In this document: positions 34,698 through 43,539 of the stretch, piece after piece | Layout: each line of letters opens with the position of its first letter | Numbering within the stretch: position 1 is the first letter of the stretch | Source of the DNA: JAKVBH01 sp049800955 | GTDB taxonomy: Bacteria > Pseudomonadota > Alphaproteobacteria > Rhodobacterales > Rhodobacteraceae | Direction: 5' to 3' | Assembly (NCBI RefSeq): GCF_049800955.1 | Contig: NZ_JBNAGA010000001.1 | Location: 2,108,001-2,172,000, forward strand | DNA: 64,000 bases | Program-made: the position numbers and the translations under genes | Notes under the pieces: generated by a model | Databases searched by the model: none | Seen by the model: the letters and a program-made list of their open reading frames with translations, nothing else | What the model was told of the DNA's origin: nothing

Positions 34698-36736
34698 TCC
34701 GCTGCAATCTTGTCCTCGCTGCGTGCTTTATGACCGGCGGACAATTCAGCCATGAGCTGGCTGGCGCGCGCAATCGGGTTGGTCAGATAGAAATCCTTGA
34801 TCGCATTGCGGAAATCAGCGTCGCCCAGCTTGCCCGCTGGCAGAGGATCCCATTCGTTTTCAGGCACCTCATCGATCCGGCCCAGATGCGGGACCGCCTT
34901 GACGAGTTCCTGACGCAGCTGTGGCAGACTATCAAACGGCAAGCCGAAGCCGCCCGGGATCGGGATGTTGCGCATCTGTCCTGCCAAGGCGCGCAAGATG
35001 GCCCAGTTTTCCTTTGCATCACCCGGCGCAAACCCCGCGCGCAACGCCAGCTGGGGGCGGCCCTCGGTGTTTACAAAGAGGCCGGATTCTTCCGTGTAGG
35101 CCGCTCCAGGCAAAATAATATCTGCGCGATGCGCGCCGCGATCCCCATGGGAGCCCTGATAAATCACAGTGGGGCCTGCGGCGATCTCCACTTCGTCTGC
35201 GCCCAGATTGTAGATGACATCCGCGTCCTCGATGGCCCCTTCGAGACCACCGTCACATACCGCGCCGACATCCATGGCGCCCACGCGGCTCGCCGCCGTA
35301 TGCAACACCATGAACTTCGAATTACCGGCTTGCGCCGTTTGCATCGCCGTCCCGAGAACGGCCGCTCCATCGGCTTCGCGCAGAGCGCCCTGCCCGACAA
35401 TCATCACGCCCGGCACGCCTTGCTTGTCCGAATGATCCATCTCCGCAAGCTTGGCCAAAGCCTCGCGGCCCGTGCCTAGATGGATATAGTCATAGGAAAG
35501 ATCGACGGGCTCACCAATCAGCGCAACCTTCGCACCTGCGGACCAGGCTTTGCGAATCCGCGCATTGAGAACAGGCGCTTCATCGCGCGGATTGGTCCCG
35601 ATCAACAGGATCATCTCCGCCGTATCGATATCTTCGATGCGCGCCGTGCCAACATAGCCCGAGCGATTGCCCGCAGGCAGCTTCGCCCCATCGGTGCGGC
35701 ACTCAACAGCCCCGCCCAGACCTTCGACCAGCAGCTTGAGCGCATAGCTGGCCTCAACAGGAGCCAGATCGCCCACAAGTCCAGCAACCTTGGACGCCCC
35801 CGCCAACGCTTCGGCCGCTTTTTCCAGAGCCTCGCCCCAAGATGCCGGGCGCAGCTTGCCGTTCTCACGCACGTATGGTTTATCCAGTCGCTGACGGCGC
35901 AGGCCATCCCAGACGAACCGCGTTTTGTCGGAAATCCACTCTTCGTTTACGCCGTCATGATTGCGCGGCAGAAAACGCATGACCTCGCGGCCCTTCGTGT
36001 CCACACGGACGTTGGAGCCAAGCGCATCCATCACATCGATGCTTTCTGTCTTGGTCAATTCCCACGGACGGGCTGTAAAGGCATAAGGCTTGGAGACCAG
36101 CGCACCAACGGGGCAAAGATCGATGATATTGCCCTGCATGTTCGAATTCAGCGTTTCGCCCAGATAAGACGTGATCTCGCTGTCTTCGCCGCGACCGGTT
36201 TGACCCATTTGGGTGATGCCGGCAACTTCCGTCGTGAAGCGCACACAGCGTGTGCAGGAGATGCAGCGCGTCATATGCGTCTCGACCAATGGGCCGAGGT
36301 CCAGATCATCAACCGCCCGCTTGGGCTCGCGGAAGCGTGAAAAATCAACACCATAGGCCATCGCCTGATCTTGTAGATCACACTCGCCCCCCTGGTCACA
36401 GATCGGACAATCGAGCGGGTGGTTGATGAGCAAAAACTCCATCACACCCTCACGCGCCTTCTTGACCATGGGAGAGTTTGTCTTGACGACAGGCGGTTGG
36501 CCTTCGGGGCCGGGGCGCAAATCGCGCACCTGCATGGCGCAAGACGCCGCTGGCTTGGGCGGACCACCGACCACTTCCACAAGGCACATGCGGCAATTGC
36601 CAGCAATCGACAACCGCTCATGATAGCAAAAACGCGGGACCTCGATACCGGCCTGCTCGCAGGCCTGAATGAGCGTCATGGCACCGTCAACTTCCACTTC
36701 CTGGTCGTCGATAATGATCTTTTTCAGGTCAGACAT
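34694..36736 (-). CDS. nuoG: NADH-quinone oxidoreductase subunit G
   Basis: Peripheral-arm iron-sulfur subunit of complex I, 680 aa. The N-terminal 2Fe-2S domain (CEQAG, CYHERLSIAGNCRMC) is followed by the His-ligated cluster motif HPLDCPICDQGGECDLQD and by CISCTRCVRF. A molybdopterin-oxidoreductase-like domain without the active metal site forms the rest. It lies 6 bp after the DUF5333 gene. Confidence 0.96.
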   Translation of the reverse strand: MSDLKKIIIDDQEVEVDGAMTLIQACEQAGIEVPRFCYHERLSIAGNCRMCLVEVVGGPPKPAASCAMQVRDLRPGPEGQPPVVKTNSPMVKKAREGVMEFLLINHPLDCPICDQGGECDLQDQAMAYGVDFSRFREPKRAVDDLDLGPLVETHMTRCISCTRCVRFTTEVAGITQMGQTGRGEDSEITSYLGETLNSNMQGNIIDLCPVGALVSKPYAFTARPWELTKTESIDVMDALGSNVRVDTKGREVMRFLPRNHDGVNEEWISDKTRFVWDGLRRQRLDKPYVRENGKLRPASWGEALEKAAEALAGASKVAGLVGDLAPVEASYALKLLVEGLGGAVECRTDGAKLPAGNRSGYVGTARIEDIDTAEMILLIGTNPRDEAPVLNARIRKAWSAGAKVALIGEPVDLSYDYIHLGTGREALAKLAEMDHSDKQGVPGVMIVGQGALREADGAAVLGTAMQTAQAGNSKFMVLHTAASRVGAMDVGAVCDGGLEGAIEDADVIYNLGADEVEIAAGPTVIYQGSHGDRGAHRADIILPGAAYTEESGLFVNTEGRPQLALRAGFAPGDAKENWAILRALAGQMRNIPIPGGFGLPFDSLPQLRQELVKAVPHLGRIDEVPENEWDPLPAGKLGDADFRNAIKDFYLTNPIARASQLMAELSAGHKARSEDKIAAE

Positions 36737-36742
36737 ATGCCC

Positions 36743-37135
36743 TCACCTCTCTCTGAGCAGCGCACCAATCGGTGTGCCACTTTGAATTTCAGCACGCCCC
36801 AGCGCGCAATAGGACTGATCGTCGCCACGGGTCACACCGCGCGCCGCCATGTAAGCATCCGCTTCGCCCTCAAGGCGCTTGCGATCCGCTTTGGATTTCA
36901 CGAAATCTTCAATCTGTTCAGCGCTGTAGCCCAAGTTGCGCGCGCGGCGCTTCAGCCCGTCCAGCGTGCTCCAGGCCACAAGCATACGCGCTGAAATCGA
37001 ACCGCAATGGCTGCGAATTTCATCGGCGATTTTAACCGAGCGCAGACCATCGTTTATCTCCGCGACATCCGACAAGGGCGGAAGCGCAAGAACTGGCGTG
37101 GCCATGGCAAAAGACAAAAACGCAGCGCGGATCAT
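36743..37135 (-). CDS. DUF5333 family exported protein
   Basis: Exported protein of 130 aa, signal peptide MIRAAFLSFAMATPVLA from ATG 37135. It matches the Rhodobacteraceae DUF5333 pattern: LPPLSDVAEINDGL, NLGYSAEQIEDFV and the C-terminal CALGRAEIQSGTPIGALLRE. Two mature Cys are 66 residues apart. The 147-aa lipoprotein at 37952 shares this layout. Its start overlaps the preceding lipoprotein stop (ATGA); nuoG follows after 6 bp. Function unknown. Confidence 0.8.
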   Translation of the reverse strand: MIRAAFLSFAMATPVLALPPLSDVAEINDGLRSVKIADEIRSHCGSISARMLVAWSTLDGLKRRARNLGYSAEQIEDFVKSKADRKRLEGEADAYMAARGVTRGDDQSYCALGRAEIQSGTPIGALLRER

Positions 37136-37455
37136 TCGATGCACCTCCCGCGCAACGTCAGGCTGTCGCCATCCAGCGGCAAGCTCTCTGCATCCGGCGA
37201 GGTCTCCCAGACGATCTCGGAGACACCAAACCACTTGATGCAGTATTTCGTGCCCTCATACGCAACGGCTTCGCGCGCGCCAGCTTCTGATTTCGAGACC
37301 CCCCGGACAACCGCATCAAACACAGTCCGATCCGAGCGATCCACCGCCTTGGCGGAGCCGCGGAAAAACTCGCCGTCAAAGGTGATGCGTTTGTCCTGAC
37401 CGCCACATGCCGCCAAAGCCGCGCATACCAACAAACCTGCAAAAAGACGTGTCAT
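37132..37455 (-). CDS. Small lipoprotein inside the nuo operon (107 aa)
   Basis: Lipoprotein candidate with MTRLFAGLLVCAALAAC as signal and lipobox; ATG 37455 is used because the longer frame adds no signal-like sequence. The mature part (RITFDGEFFRGSAKAVDRSD) is beta-rich and has two Cys, in KYCIKW and RGRCIE. It is coupled to the DUF5333 gene by a 4-bp overlap. No family recognised. Confidence 0.75.
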   Translation of the reverse strand: MTRLFAGLLVCAALAACGGQDKRITFDGEFFRGSAKAVDRSDRTVFDAVVRGVSKSEAGAREAVAYEGTKYCIKWFGVSEIVWETSPDAESLPLDGDSLTLRGRCIE

Positions 37456-37463
37456 TTCAAACC

Positions 37464-37952
37464 CTACTCCGCCGCCGTACTGTCCGAGCATGACCGCTCT
37501 CGCCAGACGTTTGCGTCCTTGAGAAAAGACCAGCCAAACGCGTGATCGGTGTCGCCATGGGCCCGCTTATGCTCCAGCCGCTGCAGGGCCTCCTCCAGCG
37601 CAGGCTTGTGTCCTTCGGGCACCCACCACATGACGAAATGCTGCTCGCCCATCACCTCGAACCATTCCTGACGCCGCTCGTAGAACTGGCGATGCACAGT
37701 GTTCCAGACAAAATGCTCCAGTGTCTCGACGCTTTCCCAAACAGACAAGTTCGCTACAAACTGCGGATCATCGCCAATGCTGTTTTCGGTATTGCCCGTG
37801 CCCGGCTCACCCGAGCCTTCCATCATCCAGACAAACCCCGGCGAGCGTTTGCCCAAGCCATTGACCAGATCCAGATTTCGCATGAAATCCTGCACCCTGG
37901 GATCATCCACGGGCGCCAGAAGACGGCCAACATTGAGTTCAGCCAAGTGCAT
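37464..37952 (-). CDS. DUF3291 family protein in nuo operon
   Basis: Cytoplasmic protein of 162 aa from ATG 37952 (ATGA overlap with the upstream lipoprotein). It is a ferredoxin-like alpha/beta fold of the DUF3291 type, related in fold to antibiotic-biosynthesis monooxygenases. Blocks include LLAPVDDPRVQDFM, LVNGLGKRSPGFVW and VWESVETLEHFVWNTVHRQF. The family's biochemical role is not established. It separates the two DUF5333-like genes and is cotranscribed with nuoF and nuoG. Confidence 0.82.
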   Translation of the reverse strand: MHLAELNVGRLLAPVDDPRVQDFMRNLDLVNGLGKRSPGFVWMMEGSGEPGTGNTENSIGDDPQFVANLSVWESVETLEHFVWNTVHRQFYERRQEWFEVMGEQHFVMWWVPEGHKPALEEALQRLEHKRAHGDTDHAFGWSFLKDANVWRERSCSDSTAAE

Positions 37953-38395
37953 CACCCACGCTCCCTCAAGAAGCGACCGACCGCGCTGCCCGCAGCAATT
38001 TCGCGACGTGCCGCAGCACACACACTGTCTCGGTCTCCAATAACAACGTTATTGGTTTCCAAGTAATTGATCAGGTCGGCTTGCATGCGCGCCTTTGGCA
38101 AATTGCGAGTCCAAGCTTTGATGTCATTGGCTATGTAGCCGCGTGACATCAAGTCTTGTACGGCATCCCTTTCCGCGCGGTCAGCCGTGGTTTTCGAATA
38201 GAAAACCGACCGACAGCGTTGCCCTAAAGTGGATGCGACACCAGCATTAAACGCCAATTGGTAGAAGTCTTCGGGAATTTCTTGTGCCTGCGGACGAGGC
38301 GCATTGATGGAGTTCCCAGATGGCCCAGTTGTCGTCGTCTGGCATCCCGCCAAAAAGGCAAAGATCGCGACTGCGAGGCTCGTTTGCTTCAGCAT
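37952..38395 (-). CDS. DUF5333-like lipoprotein in nuo operon
   Basis: Lipoprotein of 147 aa from ATG 38395 (GTGAGGG upstream); lipobox LAGC, then a TTTT linker. The mature domain resembles the DUF5333 protein at 36743: Cys pair 65 residues apart, MSRGYIANDIKAWT, and the C-terminal AAARREIAAGSAVGRFLRER. So it appears to be a diverged paralogue that became lipid-anchored. A GTG at 38410 is an alternative start. Follows nuoF by 11 bp. Confidence 0.7.
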   Translation of the reverse strand: MLKQTSLAVAIFAFLAGCQTTTTGPSGNSINAPRPQAQEIPEDFYQLAFNAGVASTLGQRCRSVFYSKTTADRAERDAVQDLMSRGYIANDIKAWTRNLPKARMQADLINYLETNNVVIGDRDSVCAAARREIAAGSAVGRFLRERG

Positions 38396-38406
38396 TGAGA
38401 AAACCC

Positions 38407-39705
38407 TCACTCAGCCGCAACCGCACTGGTTCGCCCAGACCTTTGTGCCTTGATCCGATCCTCGATCTCGTCTCGGAAGTTCTTGATCAGACCCTGAATC
38501 GGCCAGGCAGCCGCATCGCCGAGCGCGCAGATCGTATGGCCTTCCACCTGCTTGGTCACATCAAAGAGCATATCGATCTCCTCGACCTCGGCCTCGCCGC
38601 GCACCAATCGGTCCATGACCCGCATCATCCACCCAGTGCCTTCGCGGCAGGGCGTACACTGACCACAGCTCTCATGTTTGTAAAACTTGGAGAGCCGCCA
38701 GATCGCCTTGATGATATCGGTAGAATTGTCCATCACGATCACCGCCGCCGTGCCGAGGCCGGAGCCCAGTTCACCGCGCAGGTAATCGAAGTCCATGATG
38801 GCATCTTTCATGTTCTCGCCGCGCACGCAGGGCACCGATGATCCACCAGGAATAACGGCCTTGAGATTGTCCCATCCGCCGCGAATGCCGCCACAATGGG
38901 TCTCGATCAGCTCCTCGAAGGAGATCGACATGGCTTCCTCGACAACACAGGGGTTGTTGACATGTCCGGAGATCGCAAAAAGCTTTGTACCGGCGTTGTT
39001 CTGGCGACCGAAGCCTGCGAACCAAGCGCCGCCGCGGCGCAGGATCGTGGGGACCACGGCAATGCTCTCCACGTTATTCACTGTGGTCGGGCACCCATAA
39101 AGCCCTGCGCCGGCCGGGAACGGCGGCTTCATGCGCGGCATGCCCTTTTTGCCCTCAAGGCTTTCCAGCAATGCGGTTTCTTCGCCGCAAATGTAGGCCC
39201 CTGCCCCGTGGTGCAGGTAAATGTCGAAATCCCAACCCGACTTCGCGGCGTTCTTGCCGACGAGGCCTGCTTCATAGGCTTCATCGATCGCAGCCTGCAG
39301 CGCTTCACGCTCGCGGATATATTCGCCGCGGATGTAGATGTAGCAACAATGGGCCTGCATGGCGAAAGAGGCGATCAGGCAACCTTCGATCAGGGTGTGC
39401 GGATCATGGCGCATGATCTCGCGGTCCTTGCAGGTGCCCGGCTCGGACTCATCCGCGTTCACCACCAGATACGCAGGCCGGCCATCACTCTCCTTGGGCA
39501 TGAAGGACCATTTCAATCCCGTCGGGAATCCCGCGCCGCCACGCCCGCGCAGGCCGGAGGCTTTCATTTCGTCAATGATCCAATCGCGGCCCTTGGCGAT
39601 GATATCCTTGGTGCCATCCCAGTGCCCGCGCGCCTGAGCGCCCGCGAGTGTCCGGTCGTGCATCCCGTAGATGTTCGTAAAGATCCGGTCCTGATCTTGC
39701 AGCAT
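38407..39705 (-). CDS. nuoF: NADH-quinone oxidoreductase subunit F
   Basis: NADH-binding FMN and 4Fe-4S subunit of complex I, 432 aa. The NADH/FMN site has GRGGAGFPTGLKWSF and GAGAYICGEETALLESLEG. The N3 cluster is bound by CGQCTPCREGT plus a C-terminal Cys in HTICALGDA. Lies 8 bp after the DUF5337 gene. Confidence 0.97.
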   Translation of the reverse strand: MLQDQDRIFTNIYGMHDRTLAGAQARGHWDGTKDIIAKGRDWIIDEMKASGLRGRGGAGFPTGLKWSFMPKESDGRPAYLVVNADESEPGTCKDREIMRHDPHTLIEGCLIASFAMQAHCCYIYIRGEYIREREALQAAIDEAYEAGLVGKNAAKSGWDFDIYLHHGAGAYICGEETALLESLEGKKGMPRMKPPFPAGAGLYGCPTTVNNVESIAVVPTILRRGGAWFAGFGRQNNAGTKLFAISGHVNNPCVVEEAMSISFEELIETHCGGIRGGWDNLKAVIPGGSSVPCVRGENMKDAIMDFDYLRGELGSGLGTAAVIVMDNSTDIIKAIWRLSKFYKHESCGQCTPCREGTGWMMRVMDRLVRGEAEVEEIDMLFDVTKQVEGHTICALGDAAAWPIQGLIKNFRDEIEDRIKAQRSGRTSAVAAE

Positions 39706-39713
39706 GGTCCCTG

Positions 39714-39941
39714 CTACCCTTGGCTATTCCGGCGTTTCCGCCAGATTTGAAAGATGTTCACCATCGCCCAGAAGAGCGCGGCGAGAACTAAGAAATCCAC
39801 CAAGAGCGCATAACGGCCCGGCAAACCCAATGCCGGGCCAAGGGCTTGCGCCGCAATCCAGATCAACATGGAGCCCGCTATCACAAGCGCAGTCACGCGC
39901 CCCTGCTTTGCGATCTCCGTATCTTTCTCGCGGCTCATCAA
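39714..39941 (-). CDS. DUF5337 family small membrane protein
   Basis: 75-aa protein with two predicted transmembrane helices (VTALVIAGSMLIWIAAQAL and LLVDFLVLAALFWAMVNIF) and charged ends. It is recognised as the DUF5337 family found in Rhodobacteraceae nuo clusters. It may start at ATG 39941 or 39938. It lies between the helix-hairpin-helix protein gene and nuoF with 8 bp to nuoF. Function unknown. Confidence 0.8.
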   Translation of the reverse strand: MMSREKDTEIAKQGRVTALVIAGSMLIWIAAQALGPALGLPGRYALLVDFLVLAALFWAMVNIFQIWRKRRNSQG

Positions 39942-39958
39942 CCCTCCGGTATGGTCCC

Positions 39959-40759
39959 TTAGTAGACGTCGCCTTTGTCCACCTTCTTCGAGAATTGCGT
40001 CTCGCCTCCGGCGGCCAGAAGCTTGGCCTGTTCAACCCAATCGTCGCGCGTCACGCGACCTTTGAACCCCTCGAGGTTCTGATCCACCCATGCCACTTCG
40101 TCAGCGCCCCAATTGGCGATCTGGTCAAAGTGATAAAAACCCAGCGTGTTGCAGAGGGTTTCGAGCTTCGGCCCGATCCCCTTGATCCGCTTGAGATCAT
40201 CCGCCTGTCCGCCGCGCGCCTCGCTCAACCCTTCCGGCCGTTTGCCTTCAGAGCTTGATGCAGGCGCGGTTGCCGCTTTGGCAGGCTTCTCAGCCGAGGC
40301 ATCGCCCTCATATTTCCAATCGCCTTTGCGATTGGCCAGCTCCTCCTCACCAGACAAAAGCGTTGATGCTTCTGACGATGCGGACGCTTCTTTGGCTGTG
40401 GTGGGCGCAGTTTTGGCAGGCTCAGCTGCGGGCTCTTTCGCCGGCGCCGCAGGTTTGGGCGCAGGCGCGGAGGACGCATGGGCCCCGGAGGTCTGTGCCG
40501 CAGCGGTTGTCGGTTTCGTGGACGCCGCGCCGTTGGGCACGATGCGCGCCTCACCCATTTTGGGCAGGTCGGTACAGAACAACCAACTCAACAATGCGCC
40601 AAGGATGGCAAAGACGATGCCGCCGAGGAAGGCGGATGCAATAAATCCGAAATTGCCAAGCACCAGCAAAAGCACGAAGGTCAGCGCGCCAATCCCGGCA
40701 GCCAGCGCCCAACAGCCGACCTGGCAGCTCATTCCATTGTTGTTGTCCATCATCGTCAC
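39959..40759 (-). CDS. Membrane-anchored helix-hairpin-helix protein sharing the NuoE tail
   Basis: 266 aa. Two N-terminal hydrophobic segments (about residues 15-65) anchor a long Ala/Pro/Lys-rich linker. The C-terminal domain of about 75 residues begins DDLKRIKGIGPKLE, a helix-hairpin-helix-like fold also known from the mitochondrial-type 41-kDa annotation. This domain and a short motif before it (EEELANRKGDWKYEG) are almost the same as the C-terminus of NuoE, the adjacent gene. Its role may be to pair with or recruit NuoE at the membrane (inference). Confidence 0.75.
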   Translation of the reverse strand: MTMMDNNNGMSCQVGCWALAAGIGALTFVLLLVLGNFGFIASAFLGGIVFAILGALLSWLFCTDLPKMGEARIVPNGAASTKPTTAAAQTSGAHASSAPAPKPAAPAKEPAAEPAKTAPTTAKEASASSEASTLLSGEEELANRKGDWKYEGDASAEKPAKAATAPASSSEGKRPEGLSEARGGQADDLKRIKGIGPKLETLCNTLGFYHFDQIANWGADEVAWVDQNLEGFKGRVTRDDWVEQAKLLAAGGETQFSKKVDKGDVY

Positions 40760-40785
40760 TCCCTGTCCATTCTGAGACGTCCTAC

Positions 40786-42048
40786 TCAGTAGACATCCCC
40801 TTTACTTACACGGGAAGCAAACTCCGTCTCGCCGCCAGAGGCAAGGATTTTGGCTTGATCCACCCAGGCATCGCGTGTGACCCGGCCTTTGAACCCCTCG
40901 AGATTGGCATCCACCCAAGCGACCTCGTCCGCCGTCCAGTTGGCAATCTGATCAAAATGGAAAAAGCCAAGGCTGTTGCAAAGAGCCTCGAGTTTGGGAC
41001 CGATGCCCTTGATCTTCTTGAGATCATCGGCACCGCCATCGCGCGCAGCAGTCAATGCCGCAGGCCGGACACCCGCGTTGCCCTCAGCGGGAGCATCAGA
41101 CGTCTTGGTTTGTGCAGCCGGTTTGGCCGCAGTCTGGCCGGAGTAGGTCCATGTGCCTTTGCGGCTTGCCAGTTCTGCCTCACCGGCAAGGACTGTGCTG
41201 GGTTTGACCAGCGGATCGTCCTCGATTTGGGCCGGCGTCGCTTTGGCCTCAGATGCAGGCGCCGCACTGGATTTCGGCTGCGCGGCTTGTGGGGGCGTTG
41301 CGATATTTGCCGGCGCGTCGAGATCGCGTCCGTGGTTCAAACCAGCCTGAAACGACACATTAAGCGGCACTTCTGTGCCGTCGATGCGTTTGATGGTGTC
41401 CCCGATATCTGTCGCAAATTGGGCAGATGCGTTGTGCGCAGTTTTACCGCTTTCATATTCGGTCAGGCTCGTCAGACCCATCAACGGCTCGGCCGCATAG
41501 CGACCGTTTTGCGGACCCGGGGTTGGCGCCTCGCCTTTCGCCAAAGCGTCAATGATCTCGCCAAACCTCTCCGCAGTGAGGTCTTCGTAGTAATCCTTGC
41601 CAATCTGCGCCATCGGGGCGTTGGCACAGGCCCCCAGACACTCGACCTCTTCCCAACTCAGCTTGCCATCTGCCGACAGCGCATGCGGCTGTTGGGCGAT
41701 CTTGTCCTTGCAGACAGCAATCAAATCTTCAGCCCCGCAGATCATGCAGGATGTTGTGCCGCATACCTGGATATGAGCAACAGAACCAACAGGTTGCAGC
41801 TGAAACATGAAGTAAAACGACGCCACTTCGAGCGCGCGCATATAGGCCATGCCCAACATGTCTGCGACGCCCTCAATCGCTGGCCGGGTCAGCCAGCCCT
41901 CTTGCTCCTGTGCGCGCCATAGAAGCGGGATGATCGCGGATTGCTCCCGACCTTCGGGATACTTCGTGATCTGCGCTTCCGCCCATGCCTGATTGGCAGG
42001 CGTAAAGGCAAAACTGTCCGGCTGCTCCGGGTGTAGTCTACGCAGCAT
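40786..42048 (-). CDS. nuoE: NADH-quinone oxidoreductase subunit E with C-terminal extension
   Basis: Thioredoxin-like 2Fe-2S subunit of complex I, 420 aa, much longer than the usual 160-240 aa. Residues 1-200 are the NuoE domain with ligands in CGTTSCMIC and CLGACANAP. Then follow a Pro/Ala-rich linker, the motif EAELASRKGTWTYSG and a helix-hairpin-helix-like domain (DDLKKIKGIGPKLEALCN) ending in GDVY. ATG 42048 is chosen because conserved sequence starts there; it overlaps the 94-aa lipoprotein gene by 11 bp. Confidence 0.95.
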   Translation of the reverse strand: MLRRLHPEQPDSFAFTPANQAWAEAQITKYPEGREQSAIIPLLWRAQEQEGWLTRPAIEGVADMLGMAYMRALEVASFYFMFQLQPVGSVAHIQVCGTTSCMICGAEDLIAVCKDKIAQQPHALSADGKLSWEEVECLGACANAPMAQIGKDYYEDLTAERFGEIIDALAKGEAPTPGPQNGRYAAEPLMGLTSLTEYESGKTAHNASAQFATDIGDTIKRIDGTEVPLNVSFQAGLNHGRDLDAPANIATPPQAAQPKSSAAPASEAKATPAQIEDDPLVKPSTVLAGEAELASRKGTWTYSGQTAAKPAAQTKTSDAPAEGNAGVRPAALTAARDGGADDLKKIKGIGPKLEALCNSLGFFHFDQIANWTADEVAWVDANLEGFKGRVTRDAWVDQAKILASGGETEFASRVSKGDVY

Positions 42049-42322
42049 CAGCGCATCCTCCGGAGGTGAACCGGTGCCCGCCGCTTTCCATAGCGACGGC
42101 CTGCTCCAGTGCAACCTTGTATTGCACCATGGCAACGACCTGATCTCGTGTCAGACCCGTTTGCAGCTCGGTCGCAAGGAAATGAGGCTCGGTCACAAGC
42201 TCGCAGCCCATGGATTTGACGGCATCGTCAAAGCGCATGACCGCCGCCTCGTCGACCCCTTCAGGCGGCATGGCACATGCCGCGACGAGCCCCAAGGGCG
42301 CCAAAAGCATAAAGCGTTTCAT
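42038..42322 (-). CDS. Small lipoprotein inside the nuo operon (94 aa)
   Basis: Lipoprotein candidate: MKRFMLLAPLGLVAAC gives a signal and lipobox. The mature helical part has two Cys (GCELVTEP and SGGC at the end) that could pair. It is coupled to nuoD by a 4-bp overlap at its start and overlaps nuoE by 11 bp at its end. No family recognised. Confidence 0.75.
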   Translation of the reverse strand: MKRFMLLAPLGLVAACAMPPEGVDEAAVMRFDDAVKSMGCELVTEPHFLATELQTGLTRDQVVAMVQYKVALEQAVAMESGGHRFTSGGCADAA

Positions 42323-43539
42323 CGATCAATCTCCCCGAACACCACATCCATGGTGCCAATTATGGCTGCAACATCAGCGAGTTGGTGACCACCCGCGACA
42401 TGATCCATAGCCTGTAGATGCAAGAAACCGGGCGCACGCAGCTTGGCGCGGTAGGGTTTGTTGGAGCCATCCGCCACAAGGTAAACACCGAACTCTCCCT
42501 TGGGAGCTTCCACTGCAGCGTAAACTTCGCCCGCTGGAACGTGGAACCCTTCGGTGTAGAGCTTGAAGTGATGGATCAGCGCTTCCATCGATTGCTTCAT
42601 GTCCGAGCGTTTCGGCGGCGTCAGTTTCCCACGTGCAAGAATATCGCCCTTGCCTTCCGGTGCGTTCAATTTCTCGATCGCCTGATGGATGATCGAGAGC
42701 GATTGTCGCATCTCTTCCATCCGCACAAGGTAGCGGTCATAGCAATCGCCGTTCTTGCCGACGGGGATCTGGAAGTCGAACTCATCGTAGCATTCGTAGG
42801 GTTGCGCACGCCGCAAATCCCAAGCGAGGCCCGAGCCGCGCACCATAACGCCCGAGAAGCCGTAATCCTGAATATCTTGCTCGCTCACGACACCAATATC
42901 AGCGTTACGCTGTTTGAAGATGCGATTTTCAGTCAGCAAACCGTCGATGTCAGCGATGACGCGCGGGAAATCATTGGCCCACTCGACGATATCATCGAGC
43001 AGGTCCTGCGGAAGATCCTGATGCACGCCACCGGGCCGGAAATACGCCGCGTGCAAACGTGCACCACAGGCGCGCTCGTAAAAGCACATCAGCTTTTCGC
43101 GCTCCTCAAACCCCCAGAGCGGTGGCGTCAGCGCGCCGACGTCCATGGCCTGCGTGGTGATGTTCAAAAGGTGATTGAGAATGCGCCCAATCTCGGAATA
43201 GAGCACCCGGATCAGCGAGGCGCGACGCGGCACTTCCACGCCCGTCAGCTTCTCAATCGCAAGACACCAGGCATGTTCCTGGTTCATGGGTGCCACGTAG
43301 TCAAGGCGGTCGAAGTAAGGCAGGTTCTGCAGGTAGGTCCGGCTCTCCATGAGCTTTTCCGTGCCCCGATGCAGCAACCCGATATGCGGATCGCAGCGCT
43401 CCACGATCTCGCCATCGAGTTCCAGAACAAGCCGCAAAACACCATGAGCCGCGGGGTGCTGCGGGCCAAAATTGATGTTGAAATTGCGGATCTTTTGCTC
43501 GCCCGTGAGGGCATCATCAAACTTGGAGCCGTCCATCAT
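42319..43539 (-). CDS. nuoD: NADH-quinone oxidoreductase subunit D
   Basis: 49-kDa quinone-binding subunit of complex I, 405-406 aa. It contains NFGPQHPAAHGVLRL near the N-terminus, then DPHIGLLHRGTEKL, and the C-terminal MDVVFGEIDR. Start is ATGATG at 43539/43536. Its first base overlaps the stop of the 57-codon reading frame upstream, indicating coupled translation. Confidence 0.97.
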   Translation of the reverse strand: MMDGSKFDDALTGEQKIRNFNINFGPQHPAAHGVLRLVLELDGEIVERCDPHIGLLHRGTEKLMESRTYLQNLPYFDRLDYVAPMNQEHAWCLAIEKLTGVEVPRRASLIRVLYSEIGRILNHLLNITTQAMDVGALTPPLWGFEEREKLMCFYERACGARLHAAYFRPGGVHQDLPQDLLDDIVEWANDFPRVIADIDGLLTENRIFKQRNADIGVVSEQDIQDYGFSGVMVRGSGLAWDLRRAQPYECYDEFDFQIPVGKNGDCYDRYLVRMEEMRQSLSIIHQAIEKLNAPEGKGDILARGKLTPPKRSDMKQSMEALIHHFKLYTEGFHVPAGEVYAAVEAPKGEFGVYLVADGSNKPYRAKLRAPGFLHLQAMDHVAGGHQLADVAAIIGTMDVVFGEIDR

